Notes: generated by a model not told the origin, from the letters alone. Positions 56,030 to 64,000 are shown, numbered from the stretch's first letter. The stretch: 64,000 bases of DNA from Caballeronia sp. SEWSISQ10-4 2 (GCF_030464885.1 NZ_JALPRJ010000021.1:1-64000); one strand, 5' to 3'. Numbers and translations are program-made.

Positions 56030-56473
56030 TTATTCTTTTGAGGAGAGTCCGGCGGCGGGCGGCATCCGGTCAAATCGGGCGGTTCCGGGCAGGTCCGGCA
56101 TCCAGGACACGGCGCGGTCACAATAGATCTGCATCTGGGGAGCCGGCATTGAAGGGGAATCCATCAATCCCGCCTTGATGACGGTGATGCCTTGCTCATC
56201 GGTTGCGGCGCTGATGGTCTGCACCGGCGAACCGCACACGCCGCAAAAGCGCCGCGAGATTGCCTGACCGCTGTCGCTGACATCCATGAATTCCGAGAGC
56301 GTTCCTTCGATGTCGACCGCGGCCGCAGGCACGATCATGGCCGCGGAAAATGCCGAGCCACTTTGTTTCTGGCAATGCCGGCAATGACATAGCGCAACCG
56401 CGAGCGGCTCGGCGGCCAACGAAAGCCTTACTCCTCCGCAAAGACAAGATCCCCGATAAACGGTGTCGCCCAT
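56030..56473 (-). CDS. GFA-family zinc protein (glutathione-dependent formaldehyde-activating enzyme-like)
   Basis: A 147-residue CENP-V/GFA-fold protein. Zinc cysteines lie in GSCLCGGVRL, in ALCHCRHCQKQSGSAF and in RFCGVCGSPV. Members were named for glutathione-formaldehyde adduct formation, but most have unknown thiol or aldehyde chemistry. AAGGAGG precedes the ATG at ideal spacing. It is cotranscribed with the alcohol dehydrogenase, which suggests a role with the aldehyde made by that enzyme. Confidence 0.9.
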   Translation of the reverse strand: MGDTVYRGSCLCGGVRLSLAAEPLAVALCHCRHCQKQSGSAFSAAMIVPAAAVDIEGTLSEFMDVSDSGQAISRRFCGVCGSPVQTISAATDEQGITVIKAGLMDSPSMPAPQMQIYCDRAVSWMPDLPGTARFDRMPPAAGLSSKE

Positions 56474-56698
56474 TTGTATCCTCCTTTTTCGTCTCTTGAA
56501 TAGTTATTCAACCCTCTGCATGCCCGAGAGCCGCGCTTGTATTTGACTCACGACACAGTCTGCTCGCGAGGCGATGGTCGATCTCGCACTCCAGCGCGAA
56601 CCTCATCCGCACAATTGCGCAATACGTTCGACGTGCTTCAGCGTTTTCCCCTATCAGTCCCTGCTTGCATTCGTTTGAAATTAACTTATTATTGATAA

Positions 56699-56717
56699 TA
56701 GATATTAAATATAACTA
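56699..56717. promoter_or_regulatory. Candidate MarR operator upstream of the MFS-porin unit
   Basis: TAGATAT-N5-ATAACTA at 56699-56717 has the same arm length and spacing as the TAGTTAT-N5-ATAACTA site beside the MarR gene (59930-59948), with one mismatch in the left arm. It lies 29 bp before the MFS start codon, close to the equivalent distance at the other site. An outer TTAACTT/AAGTTAA pair (56681-56687 and 56719-56725) brackets it. Confidence 0.6.
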
Positions 56718-56745
56718 AAAGTTAAACCTGAAAGGAGACACCTTC

Positions 56746-58017
56746 ATGAGTACTGCCCCACAACACGACACAGCGTATGAGCGCAAGACACTTGTCCTGC
56801 TTGGTCTTGGGTTCGGCCTCGTTGGTCTTGATCGATGGATCGTCGCGCCGTTGTTTCCGCACATGATGCATGACCTCGGGCTCAATTTTCAGCAGCTCGG
56901 CAGCCTGATCGGCATCCTGAGCGTGACATGGGGAGTGTGGGCTATCGCAATGGGGCCGGTATCCGACCGTATCGGCCGGAAGAAAATTCTCGTGGTCACT
57001 ATGGTCGCCTTCTCCCTGTTATCGAGCCTGTCCGGGCTGGCCACGAGCTTCGCGAGTCTGATGCTGATCCGCGCGGTGATGGGGATTGCCGAGGGCGCGT
57101 TTACGCCGGCCAGCGTTGCTGCCACCGGCGAGGCGTCGTTACCATCGCGGCGCGGCTTCAACCAGGGTTTGCAACTCAGCATGTTCTCGTTGCTCGGTCT
57201 TGGTTTCGCCCCCATTCTCGCCACGCAGTTGCTGCGCGTAGTGCCGTCGTGGCACTGGGTGTTCATGATTTCGGCGGCGCCGGGGCTGATCGTGGCGGTG
57301 TTGATCGCACGGACGCTGCGCGATCAGCCGCGTAGCGTTGGCGTTAGCGTTCGTGCCACTGCTACGTCCAGCGCGGCGCGTCCGCGCTGGACAGCGCTCT
57401 TCGCCAGCCGCAACGTATGGCTGGCAACGGCGGCGATCCTGTGTGCGATGGCCGGCATTTTCGTCGTTAGCGCGATGGTGCCGACGTACCTCGTCGAGGT
57501 CCTGCATCTGGATACGCAGAGCATGGGTTTCGTCGTGTCGGCGATCGGTTTTGGCGGCTTCATCGGTTCGTTCGGCCTGGCCGGTATGTCCGACTACATT
57601 GGGCGCCGTAACGCGGCAGTCATCGCGTTCGCCGCGGCTGCCGCATTGCTGTACGTGTTCTCGTGCACCGGCCCGAATCCACCACTGCTATTCGCGTTGT
57701 TGTTCGGCATCTCGGTGTTCGCACTTGGCCTGCTCGGACTTCTGAGCGGACCGATTGCCACTGAGGCCGCGCCGCTTGGTCTGGTTGCATCGTCGGTCGG
57801 TTTTGTCTCCGGTACCGGGGAGATATTTGGCGGCGGTCTCGCGCCTGCCATTGCGGGCTTCATTGCGCAGCATTTCGGCCTAGCGTTCACGCTTGATTTC
57901 GCGCTTGGCGGTCTGATTGCCGGCGCCGCGGTGTCGCTGTTTCTGGCCGAGACGGCGCCCCGCAAACTGGCACAACGGGCTGCCATTCTCGGCACTTCGG
58001 GAGATCAGCCAGTATGA
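56746..58017 (+). CDS. MFS transporter for an aromatic or organic acid
   Basis: A 423-residue carrier with twelve predicted helices. FGLVGLDRWIVAPLFPHMMHD and MGPVSDRIGRKKILVVTMVAFS carry the loop 1 and loop 2-3 signatures, and GLAGMSDYIGRRNAAVIAFA repeats the motif in the second half. It is related to ACS/AAHS aromatic acid carriers. AAAGGAGA precedes the ATG. It is followed by a porin gene and, across a MarR gene, by the CoA-ligase operon, so it probably imports a hydroxycinnamate-like acid under MarR control. Confidence 0.9.
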   Translation: MSTAPQHDTAYERKTLVLLGLGFGLVGLDRWIVAPLFPHMMHDLGLNFQQLGSLIGILSVTWGVWAIAMGPVSDRIGRKKILVVTMVAFSLLSSLSGLATSFASLMLIRAVMGIAEGAFTPASVAATGEASLPSRRGFNQGLQLSMFSLLGLGFAPILATQLLRVVPSWHWVFMISAAPGLIVAVLIARTLRDQPRSVGVSVRATATSSAARPRWTALFASRNVWLATAAILCAMAGIFVVSAMVPTYLVEVLHLDTQSMGFVVSAIGFGGFIGSFGLAGMSDYIGRRNAAVIAFAAAAALLYVFSCTGPNPPLLFALLFGISVFALGLLGLLSGPIATEAAPLGLVASSVGFVSGTGEIFGGGLAPAIAGFIAQHFGLAFTLDFALGGLIAGAAVSLFLAETAPRKLAQRAAILGTSGDQPV

Positions 58018-58024
58018 AACGCTA

Positions 58025-58045
58025 GCCCGCCGTTTCGAGACGGGC
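58025..58045 (+). terminator. GC-rich hairpin after the MFS gene
   Basis: GCCCG at 58025-58029 can pair with CGGGC at 58041-58045, with an alternative CCGT/ACGG stem inside. It follows the MFS stop directly. It may be a weak terminator or an attenuator before the porin gene; there is no U-run. Confidence 0.3.
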
Positions 58046-58229
58046 CGCGTCACTCGCTGGCGCGCATCCGTACAGATCAACCCCTGGATTCAGAACGGCC
58101 TGAAGGCTGTGGATTGTCACGCCTGTATCGGCTGCATCGAATCCGGGGGTATGTCGCAAAAGCAATAGCAATAGCAAACCAACTGACGACGAAAAGTCGC
58201 AATTTTTATATCCGGTAAGGAGACAGTCA

Positions 58230-59306
58230 ATGAAGATGAAAGCGGTTTGTACAGCAGCCGGCATGCTGTTCGCGTGCCACGCGTTCGCCCAAAGCAATGT
58301 GACGATCAGCGGTTTAATCGACGGCGGTGTGTCTTACGTCAGCAACGAAGGCGGCGGCCGCACGCTGAAGTTCGATGACGGGATCGCGGTCCCGAACCTC
58401 TTGATATTTTCGGGCAAGGAGGATCTTGGAGGCGCCACGCGCGCGGTTTTTGAATTGACGAATCAGTTCGAACTCGGCACCGGCACCTTCATGCCCGGAC
58501 AGAGCCTGTTCAGCCGCACGGCTTACGTGGGTCTCGATGACGATCGGTTAGGGCGTCTCACGCTCGGCAATCAGTATGATTTCATGGTCGACTCGCTGTT
58601 CTTCGGCTTCAACGACGCAGCCCTTGCTGCGGCCGGTGTTTACGACTTCCGCAACGGGCCGTTCGCCAAGCTTGCGTTGCCCGGCAATCCGACCGGCGCG
58701 TTCGATTGGGACCGGATGGCCGGCGAGCGGATCACCAATTCAGTCAAATATCAGAGTGCGAGTTTCAATGGATTTTCGGCCGGCGCGATGTACGGCTTCG
58801 GCGGCGTAGCGGGATCGATTGGCGCGAGCAACGCGTCGAGCTTCGGGCTCAACTATGTGAACGGCGCGTTTGGCGCGAATGCTGCCTATACGCTCGTTAA
58901 AACGGCGACGACCAGCGCTCAGGACAGCGTGCGTAACTGGGGTGTCGGTAGCCACTATCGCTTGGGTACGGTCACGTTGACGGGGCTGTTCACAACAGTG
59001 CGCAACAACCTGAACGGCGCTGGCATATGGCAGGTCGAGGCCGGCACCGCTTGGCAGATCAACCCCTTCTTGAGCTTGAGCGGCGCGTATTCTTATATGA
59101 AGGGGAACGCGGTGGTCGACGACAATCACGCGCATCAGCTGACGGCGATGCTGCAATACTTCTTGTCGAAACGCACTAGCGTTTATGTCGCGACTGTCTA
59201 TCAACGTGCGAACGAAGGCGCCAATGCGCAGATCAATGACGTGATGGTGGCGTCGAGCTCGGCGTCGCAGTTCATCGGCCGCGTTGGTGTGCTGACGCAC
59301 TTCTGA
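58230..59306 (+). CDS. Gram-negative porin, Burkholderiales OmpC-like
   Basis: A 358-residue porin with a signal peptide ending at HAFAQSNVTISGLIDGGVSY. Other porin signatures are LLIFSGKEDLGGATRAVFELTNQF, LFSRTAYVGLDDDRLGRLTLGNQYDF and the terminal GRVGVLTHF. AAGGAGAC precedes the ATG. It lies 212 bp after the carrier gene on the same strand and forms with it a likely uptake pair for the neighbouring phenylpropanoid-type genes. Confidence 0.95.
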   Translation: MKMKAVCTAAGMLFACHAFAQSNVTISGLIDGGVSYVSNEGGGRTLKFDDGIAVPNLLIFSGKEDLGGATRAVFELTNQFELGTGTFMPGQSLFSRTAYVGLDDDRLGRLTLGNQYDFMVDSLFFGFNDAALAAAGVYDFRNGPFAKLALPGNPTGAFDWDRMAGERITNSVKYQSASFNGFSAGAMYGFGGVAGSIGASNASSFGLNYVNGAFGANAAYTLVKTATTSAQDSVRNWGVGSHYRLGTVTLTGLFTTVRNNLNGAGIWQVEAGTAWQINPFLSLSGAYSYMKGNAVVDDNHAHQLTAMLQYFLSKRTSVYVATVYQRANEGANAQINDVMVASSSASQFIGRVGVLTHF

Positions 59307-59348
59307 GTCCGCAGCATGCATCCGCAAACCGGCAAAACGGCCGCCGGT

Positions 59349-59822
59349 TCAGTCGGAAAATATCTTTCGCAATAGCGCTTTCAACAGCTCGCGTTCGGCT
59401 GTGGAAAGCCTGTCTACCGCAGCGTCGTCCGCGTCCGCCGCCGCTTTCAGGGCGCGGCCATAGAGCCGCGCACCCTGAGTCGTCAGCTCGACAAGCTGCG
59501 CGCGCTTGTCGTTGGGATTGCGCTGGCGGGTGAGCAGGCTGCGTGCTTCAAGCCGGTCAAGCAACGTCGCGAGATTGGGCGGCGCCACCACGAGCGCCTC
59601 GGCCAGCGCCTTCTGATTGATTCCGGGATTGTCTTTCACGATCGACAGCACGCTGAATTCCGCTTGCCGCAGGTCGTGTTTTTCCATCCGTTCGTCGAAT
59701 AGCGACTGGATGACGAGATACGCCCGGCGCAGGTTGTAACCCACGAGGCCGAGCAGTTCGGTCTGGTCGGTCTGGTCGGCCTGATCGTCGGCAGCGTTGT
59801 CTGGAGCGGGTTTTGAGGCCAT
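59349..59822 (-). CDS. MarR-family transcriptional regulator
   Basis: A winged-helix regulator of 157 residues from the ATG at 59822. The DNA-binding core reads RQAEFSVLSIVKDNPGINQKALAEALVVAPPNLATLLDRLEARSLLTRQRNPNDKRAQLVELT, where the helix-turn-helix and beta-wing are clear. A start at 59924 would add 34 residues with no ribosome site and place the start 5 bp from the operator, so 59822 is preferred. MarR proteins next to CoA-ligase genes (CouR, PhdR, FerC types) respond to hydroxycinnamoyl-CoA. It is divergent from the crotonase operon. Confidence 0.88.
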   Translation of the reverse strand: MASKPAPDNAADDQADQTDQTELLGLVGYNLRRAYLVIQSLFDERMEKHDLRQAEFSVLSIVKDNPGINQKALAEALVVAPPNLATLLDRLEARSLLTRQRNPNDKRAQLVELTTQGARLYGRALKAAADADDAAVDRLSTAERELLKALLRKIFSD

Positions 59823-59929
59823 GGGGGTAGACGCTTTCACGCAAGAGAGGGCGCGCCGATCATAACACGCGAGTTCATCGAAACAGGCTTGCAGACACCC
59901 GATGAACGCTTCCCGGCTTGCCATCTTAA

Positions 59930-59948
59930 TAGTTATGTTATATAACTA
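59930..59948. promoter_or_regulatory. Candidate MarR operator, perfect 7-bp dyad
   Basis: TAGTTAT at 59930-59936 and ATAACTA at 59942-59948 form a perfect inverted repeat with a 5-nt spacer between the divergent MarR and crotonase genes, 33 bp before the crotonase start. The 10-mer TATAACTAAA at its right end (59941-59950) recurs at 56710-56719 before the MFS gene. Confidence 0.65.
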
Positions 59949-59980
59949 AATGCATGTTTCAACACCGACGCTTAACGACC

Positions 59981-60769
59981 ATGAATATGACGCAACCTGA
60001 CTATCAGTATCTGAGCGTCCAGTTCGAAGAATCGATCGCACTGGTCTGTCTCAATCGCCCCGCCAAGCGTAACGCGATCAGCGACGCGCTAGTGGCGGAA
60101 TTGCGCCATGCGTTCGAAACGATGCGGGAGACCGTGCGTGCGATCGTCCTGCATGCCGAGGGTGAACATTTTTGTGCGGGGCTCGATCTGGCCGAAATGC
60201 GCGAGCGCCCCACGGTGGAAGCGATGCATCATTCACGCATGTGGCACGCCGCTTTTGAGCAGATCCAGTTCGGGCGTGCGCCGGTCATCGCCGTGTTGAA
60301 GGGGGCGACCATCGGCGGTGGTCTCGAACTCGCCTCCGCGTGCCACGTCAGGGTCGCGGAAGAGTCAGCGTTTTACGCGTTGCCCGAAGGCAGCCGCGGC
60401 CTTTTCGTGGGCGGCGGCGCGTCGGTGCGGGTGTCGCGTTTGATCGGCGTCGCGCGGATGGGGGACATGATGCTGACCGGCCGGGTTTATAACGCACAAG
60501 AAGGGTACGACACCGGGATCGCCCAGTATCTGGTGAAGAGCGGCGAAGGGCTTGAGAAGGCGCGCGAACTCGCCAGGCGGATCGCGCAGAACTCGCCGAC
60601 CACCAACTACGCCGTGACCCAGGTGCTGCCGCGAATCGCCGACCAATCGATTCAAGATGGCTTGCTGACCGAGTCGCTGATGGCCGCGATTGCGCTGAGC
60701 GACCCGCAGACGCAGGAGCGACTGGCGGCGTTCCTCGAACATAAGGTCGGCCGCGTGGTTCCAAAGTAA
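59981..60769 (+). CDS. Crotonase-family enoyl-CoA hydratase, hydroxycinnamoyl-CoA type
   Basis: A 262-residue crotonase. AEGEHFCAGLDLAEM is the first oxyanion-hole loop, GATIGGGLELASACHVRVAEE the second, and ALPEGSRGLFVGGGASVRVSRLIG the catalytic-loop region. It is expected to hydrate a cinnamoyl-CoA-like thioester. In feruloyl-CoA hydratase-lyases the same fold also cleaves to the aldehyde, but a downstream SDR and amidohydrolase favour hydration followed by oxidation here. The start at 59981 gives the family-like opening MNMTQPDYQYLSVQFE; a frame extension to 59954 overlaps the promoter. It is the first gene of the operon. Confidence 0.88.
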   Translation: MNMTQPDYQYLSVQFEESIALVCLNRPAKRNAISDALVAELRHAFETMRETVRAIVLHAEGEHFCAGLDLAEMRERPTVEAMHHSRMWHAAFEQIQFGRAPVIAVLKGATIGGGLELASACHVRVAEESAFYALPEGSRGLFVGGGASVRVSRLIGVARMGDMMLTGRVYNAQEGYDTGIAQYLVKSGEGLEKARELARRIAQNSPTTNYAVTQVLPRIADQSIQDGLLTESLMAAIALSDPQTQERLAAFLEHKVGRVVPK

Positions 60770-60844
60770 ATCCGCGCTCGCTCGTCACGCAACAAGATAG
60801 CCGTACACGGCTACTGCAAACAGGATGATGGACGGAGACAATTG

Positions 60845-62716
60845 ATGCCAGCACATACCTATCGACGCGTAAGTTTCGGCGTCGGTCCGCTTGAAGTGAG
60901 CGAAGACAGCAACGGCTCGTTGCGCGTTCGCTCAACAACACCGCTAGGCCCGTATCCGGATCGCGTGATTGATCGGCTGTTCGAGCATGCCGCCGAAGCG
61001 CCGGAGCGCACCCTGGTTGCACGCCGCAGTCCCGACGGGCAATGGCAGCACGTAACCTACGCACAGGGCGCTGCTGCGGCACGCAGCATTGGTGAGGCGC
61101 TGCTTGCGCGCGGCTTGTCGGCCGAACGTCCGGTCGCGATTCTTTCCGGCAACTCGCTGCAACATGCGCTGGTTGCGCTCGGCTGCATGTGCGCTGGTGT
61201 TCCGTATGTGCCGGTATCGCCCGCGTATTCGCTGCTGGACAAGAGCTACGCGAAGCTGCGCCATATTCTTTCGATGCTGACGCCGGGCCTCGTCTTCGTC
61301 GACGACGGCGCACGCTTTGCCGCCGCCTTGCGCGAAGCGGTGCCGGCCGACGTAGAGGCGGTTGTCGGAAAGACGCCGCCGGCTGACCGCACGAGTACTT
61401 CGTTTGACCAACTGGTCGCCACCATGCCGACCGATGTGGTCGAGCGCGCGCGGGCCGCGACCGGCCCCGATACGATCGTCAAGTTTCTGTGCACGTCGGG
61501 CTCGACGAAGATGCCCAAGGCGGTGATCAACACGAACCGGATGTGGTCCAGCAACCTCGTGATGGAAACCGCGGCATGGCCATTTCTTGCCGAAGAGCCG
61601 CCGGTTTTTGTCGACTGGCTACCGTGGCATCACACGTTTGGCGGCAACCAGAACTTCGGACTGACGCTGTTTCACGGCGGCTCGCTTTATATAGACGACG
61701 GCAAGCCGACAACGGATGGCATGGCGGTAACGCTCGCCAACCTGCGCGAGATATCGCCAACGGTCTATTTCAACGTACCCAAAGGGTGGGAAGAAATTGC
61801 GCGTGCATTGGAGCGGGACGCCGGGTTGCGCGCGACTTTCTACCATCGGCTGCGCATGCAGTTCTATGCTGGCGCCGCGCTCGAGCAACCTGTGTGGGAC
61901 CGGCTTCACGCCAGCGCCGTCGCGCACTGCGGTGAACGGATCGTGATGAACACTGGCCTTGGCATGACGGAGACCGCGCCGTCTGCTTTGATGATCGTCG
62001 AGACGGAAGTGATGGCGGGCCAGATTGGCGTGCCGCTGCCGGGGATGGAACTGAAGCTTGTGCCCGTAGGCGACGGCCAGAGCCGCAAGCTCGAGGTGCG
62101 TTATCGCGGCCCGAACGTGACGCCCGGCTACTGGCGCGCGCCGGAACAGAGCACCGAAGCGTTCGACGAAGATGGCTTCTTTTGTTCCGGCGATGCGGTC
62201 CGCTGGCTTGATCCAAAAGACCACGATCGCGGCTTCGTTTTCGATGGCCGGGTCGCCGAAGACTTCAAGCTGAATACCGGCACGTGGGTGAGCGTGGGGC
62301 CGCTGCGGCAACGTGTGATTGCGACGGGCAGTCCGTATGTGGGCGACGTTGTCGTTACCGGGCACGATCGCCACGAGATCGGCGTGCTGATCGTGCCGAA
62401 TCTTGCCGCATGCCGCCAGCTTGCCGGCGCATCGCACGACGCACCACCAGCGATGGTCTACGCGCATCCCGATGTCGTCGCGATGTTCGGCGCCCTGGTC
62501 GAGCGCCTGTACGCCGACGGGACGGGCAGCGCGAGCCGGGTTGCGCGTGGTGCGCTGCTCGATCCGCCGCCGTCCCTTGTGACCGGCGAAGTCACCGATA
62601 AAGGCTCGATCAACCAGCGCATGGTGCTTGCACAGCGCGCCACGACGGTCGAAGCGTTATATCGCGGCGACGCCACGCTCACCGTTTGGGTGCCACGTTC
62701 AATCGTGGCCGTGTAA
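60845..62716 (+). CDS. Feruloyl-CoA synthetase-like aryl-CoA ligase
   Basis: A 623-residue ANL ligase of the feruloyl-CoA synthase group. The opening YRRVSFGVGPLEVSEDSNG and STTPLGPYPDRVIDRLFEHA are characteristic of that group. The P-loop is LCTSGSTKMPKAVINTN, and WLPWHHTFGGNQNFGL, MNTGLGMTETAPSA, DGFFCSGDAVRWLDP and FDGRVAEDFKLNTGTWVSVGPLR complete the motifs. The final region GEVTDKGSINQRMVL has the catalytic lysine. It activates a phenolic acid, such as ferulate, p-coumarate or caffeate, to the CoA ester. GGAG precedes the ATG at 60845; a TTG lies one codon earlier. Confidence 0.9.
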   Translation: MPAHTYRRVSFGVGPLEVSEDSNGSLRVRSTTPLGPYPDRVIDRLFEHAAEAPERTLVARRSPDGQWQHVTYAQGAAAARSIGEALLARGLSAERPVAILSGNSLQHALVALGCMCAGVPYVPVSPAYSLLDKSYAKLRHILSMLTPGLVFVDDGARFAAALREAVPADVEAVVGKTPPADRTSTSFDQLVATMPTDVVERARAATGPDTIVKFLCTSGSTKMPKAVINTNRMWSSNLVMETAAWPFLAEEPPVFVDWLPWHHTFGGNQNFGLTLFHGGSLYIDDGKPTTDGMAVTLANLREISPTVYFNVPKGWEEIARALERDAGLRATFYHRLRMQFYAGAALEQPVWDRLHASAVAHCGERIVMNTGLGMTETAPSALMIVETEVMAGQIGVPLPGMELKLVPVGDGQSRKLEVRYRGPNVTPGYWRAPEQSTEAFDEDGFFCSGDAVRWLDPKDHDRGFVFDGRVAEDFKLNTGTWVSVGPLRQRVIATGSPYVGDVVVTGHDRHEIGVLIVPNLAACRQLAGASHDAPPAMVYAHPDVVAMFGALVERLYADGTGSASRVARGALLDPPPSLVTGEVTDKGSINQRMVLAQRATTVEALYRGDATLTVWVPRSIVAV

Positions 62717-62743
62717 AGGTGTAAGGGAGTAAAGGAGTCACCA

Positions 62744-63646
62744 ATGGATATAGATAACCTGATTGCGATCGACACGCACGTTCATGCCGAAGTGTCGTGC
62801 TGCCAGCCGCCGGACCTCTTCGGCAAGGTGTTCGACGACGCGGCGGACAAATACTTTGGCACTGTGCTGCGCCAGGGGCGCCGCCCGACGATTCCCGAAA
62901 CGATCGAGTACTACCGCGAACGCAAGATCGGCTTCGTCATGTTCACCGTCGACGCCGAAAGTCAGATGGGCCGCCGCCGGATTCCAAATGAAGAGATCGC
63001 CGAGTTTGCGGCCAACAACCGGGACATCATGATCGCTTTTGCGAGCATCGATCCGCACAAGGGCAAGATGGGTGCGCGCGAGGCACGGCGGCTGATCGAG
63101 GAATGCGGCGTGCGCGGCTTCAAGTTTCATCCGACCGTGCAAGGTTTCTATGCGAACGACCGCATGGCTTATCCGTTGTACGAAGTGATTGCCGAATATG
63201 GACTACCGGCGATATTCCACAGCGGCCATTCCGGCATCGGCAGCGGCATGCCCGGCGGCGGCGGATTGCGGCTCAAATACTCGGAACCGATTTACCTTGA
63301 CGACGTCGCGGCTGACTTTCCCGACATGAAGGTCGTGATTGCGCATCCGTCGTGGCCATGGCAGGACGAGGCGTTGTCGATCTGCTTGCACAAGCCGAAT
63401 GTGTACATCGATCTATCCGGGTGGTCGCCGAAGTATTTTCCGCCGCAACTGGTGCAGTACGCGAACTCGCTGCTGAAGGAACGCATGTTGTTCGCCTCCG
63501 ATTTCCCGCTGATTCACCCGGACCGCTGGCTCGACGATTTTCAGAAGGCCGGCTTCAAACCGGAAGTGCATCAGCTGCTGCTCAAGGACAACGCGGTGCG
63601 TCTGCTCGGACTGGGCGCGAAGCCTGAACCGGCACAGGCCGGTTAA
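62744..63646 (+). CDS. Amidohydrolase-2 family protein, candidate aryl-3-oxoacyl-CoA hydrolase
   Basis: A 300-residue TIM-barrel amidohydrolase. IAIDTHVHAEVSC gives HxH, GVRGFKFHPTVQGFYANDRMAYPLYEVI and LPAIFHSGHSGIGSG follow, then MKVVIAHPSWPWQDEAL and LFASDFPLIHPDRW with the late aspartate. Close relatives beside feruloyl-CoA-synthetase, crotonase and SDR genes are annotated as 4-hydroxyphenyl-beta-ketoacyl-CoA hydrolases (PhdC-like), which release 4-hydroxybenzoate-type acids without a thiolase. This fits the gene order here. Gamma-resorcylate-decarboxylase-like activity is the alternative. The gene is in line with the ligase gene, 27 bp after it. Confidence 0.82.
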   Translation: MDIDNLIAIDTHVHAEVSCCQPPDLFGKVFDDAADKYFGTVLRQGRRPTIPETIEYYRERKIGFVMFTVDAESQMGRRRIPNEEIAEFAANNRDIMIAFASIDPHKGKMGAREARRLIEECGVRGFKFHPTVQGFYANDRMAYPLYEVIAEYGLPAIFHSGHSGIGSGMPGGGGLRLKYSEPIYLDDVAADFPDMKVVIAHPSWPWQDEALSICLHKPNVYIDLSGWSPKYFPPQLVQYANSLLKERMLFASDFPLIHPDRWLDDFQKAGFKPEVHQLLLKDNAVRLLGLGAKPEPAQAG

Positions 63647-63667
63647 TCTTTTAAAGGGACTCAAGAC

Positions 63668-64000
63668 ATGCAAGCAGAAAGACAAGCCGCGCTCGTCACC
63701 GGCGCCGCATCGGGGCTTGGCGCGCAAACCGCGCGTGCACTTGTTGCAGCCGGCGCGCGGGTCACGCTGCTGGACGTGAACGAAGCAGCGGCGCAGGCGT
63801 TGGCTGAAGAACTCGGCCATGCGAATGCGTTCGCGCAGCGTTGCGACATCACGGACGCGGCTTCGGTCGAAGCGGCCATCGACGCCAGCGAGCGCGCACA
63901 CGGCGTAGCGAGGATTCTGGTCAACTGCGCAGGGATCGGCGGTGCGAAGCGGCTTGTCGGGCGCGACGGTGCGCCGATGCCGCAAGAGGACTTCGCGCGG
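63668..64000 (+). CDS. Short-chain dehydrogenase, truncated by the window end
   Basis: The first 111 codons of an SDR. AALVTGAASGLGAQTARALVAAG is the cofactor motif (about 7-29), LLDVNEAAAQALAEEL selects NAD(H) by its aspartate, and ILVNCAGIGG is the NAG motif. The segment GRDGAPMPQEDFAR resembles type II 3-hydroxyacyl-CoA dehydrogenases (HSD10-like). It begins 21 bp after the amidohydrolase stop, with AAAGGGA upstream. Its predicted role is oxidation of the aryl-3-hydroxypropionyl-CoA to the 3-oxo compound. The catalytic Ser-Tyr-Lys region lies beyond the window. Confidence 0.88.
   Translation, partial: MQAERQAALVTGAASGLGAQTARALVAAGARVTLLDVNEAAAQALAEELGHANAFAQRCDITDAASVEAAIDASERAHGVARILVNCAGIGGAKRLVGRDGAPMPQEDFAR

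Overview
The window looks like a Burkholderiales chromosome or megaplasmid, probably Paraburkholderia, Caballeronia or Burkholderia. The G+C content is high, there are three Burkholderia-type OmpC-like porins, and there are many AraC, LysR, PucR and MarR regulators, MFS carboxylate carriers and stacked catabolic operons. No rRNA, tRNA, CRISPR array, phage or replication gene was seen. Everything recognisable is catabolism, uptake, sensing or genome scar tissue.

Region A (about 0.2-11.3 kb) is a ring-cleavage operon facing a PucR-type regulator. It encodes LigJ (4-oxalomesaconate hydratase), a LigI-like amidohydrolase, an MFS carrier, a LigB-type extradiol dioxygenase, an HpcH/HpaI aldolase, a ThDP enzyme and two paralogues of the periplasmic-binding-protein-fold 4,5-dihydroxyphthalate decarboxylase family that lack signal peptides. 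The expected logic is decarboxylation, meta-cleavage, hydration, then aldol cleavage to pyruvate and oxaloacetate. A LysR remnant closes the operon.

Region B (about 11.4-23.9 kb) holds a LysR regulator, an M20 carbamoylase-type hydrolase and a hydantoinase-like protein on the minus strand. On the plus strand are a divergent urocanase, an ATZ/TRZ-type amidohydrolase, a histidine-ammonia-lyase homologue and a HisJQMP-type ABC importer, followed by an ACT protein. HutI, HutF and HutG are absent. The five enzymes match the ergothioneine route (ergothionase, thiourocanate hydratase, thiohydantoin desulfhydrase, hydantoinase, N-carbamoylglutamate hydrolase) better than ordinary histidine use. The urocanase carries a 73-nt near-pure G tract that looks like a sequencing or assembly artefact.

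Region C (about 24-31.1 kb) is a patchwork: an AraC regulator, an exported lactonase, an IS110 fragment, a decayed copy of the region A promoter and first gene, a porin, a chemoreceptor and an IS6 fragment.

Region D (about 31.1-50.2 kb) is an acyl-CoA island. It has an MDR reductase, an AraC regulator, a quinone-reductase-like MDR protein, a MaoC hydratase, an epoxide hydrolase, a CoA ligase-MFS-porin operon and a LysR regulator. A divergent operon follows: phosphotransferase, acyl-CoA dehydrogenase, fused hydratase/3-hydroxyacyl-CoA dehydrogenase, a thiolase reduced to 28 codons by an apparent in-frame deletion, a second acyl-CoA dehydrogenase and two SDRs. The phosphotransferase/dehydrogenase pair resembles LvaA/LvaC and mammalian ACAD10/11, which handle 4-hydroxyacyl-CoAs.

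Region E (about 50.2-56.5 kb) contains a truncated copy of the region B LysR gene, a structured intergenic element, an orphan multi-PAS histidine kinase, an AraC regulator, an aryl-alcohol-type dehydrogenase and a GFA-family protein.

Region F (56.7 kb to the end) is a hydroxycinnamate-type beta-oxidation cluster: MFS carrier, porin, MarR regulator, crotonase, feruloyl-CoA-synthetase-like ligase, amidohydrolase and a truncated SDR. Two matching TAG(T/A)TAT-N5-ATAACTA sites suggest that the MarR protein controls both of its transcription units.
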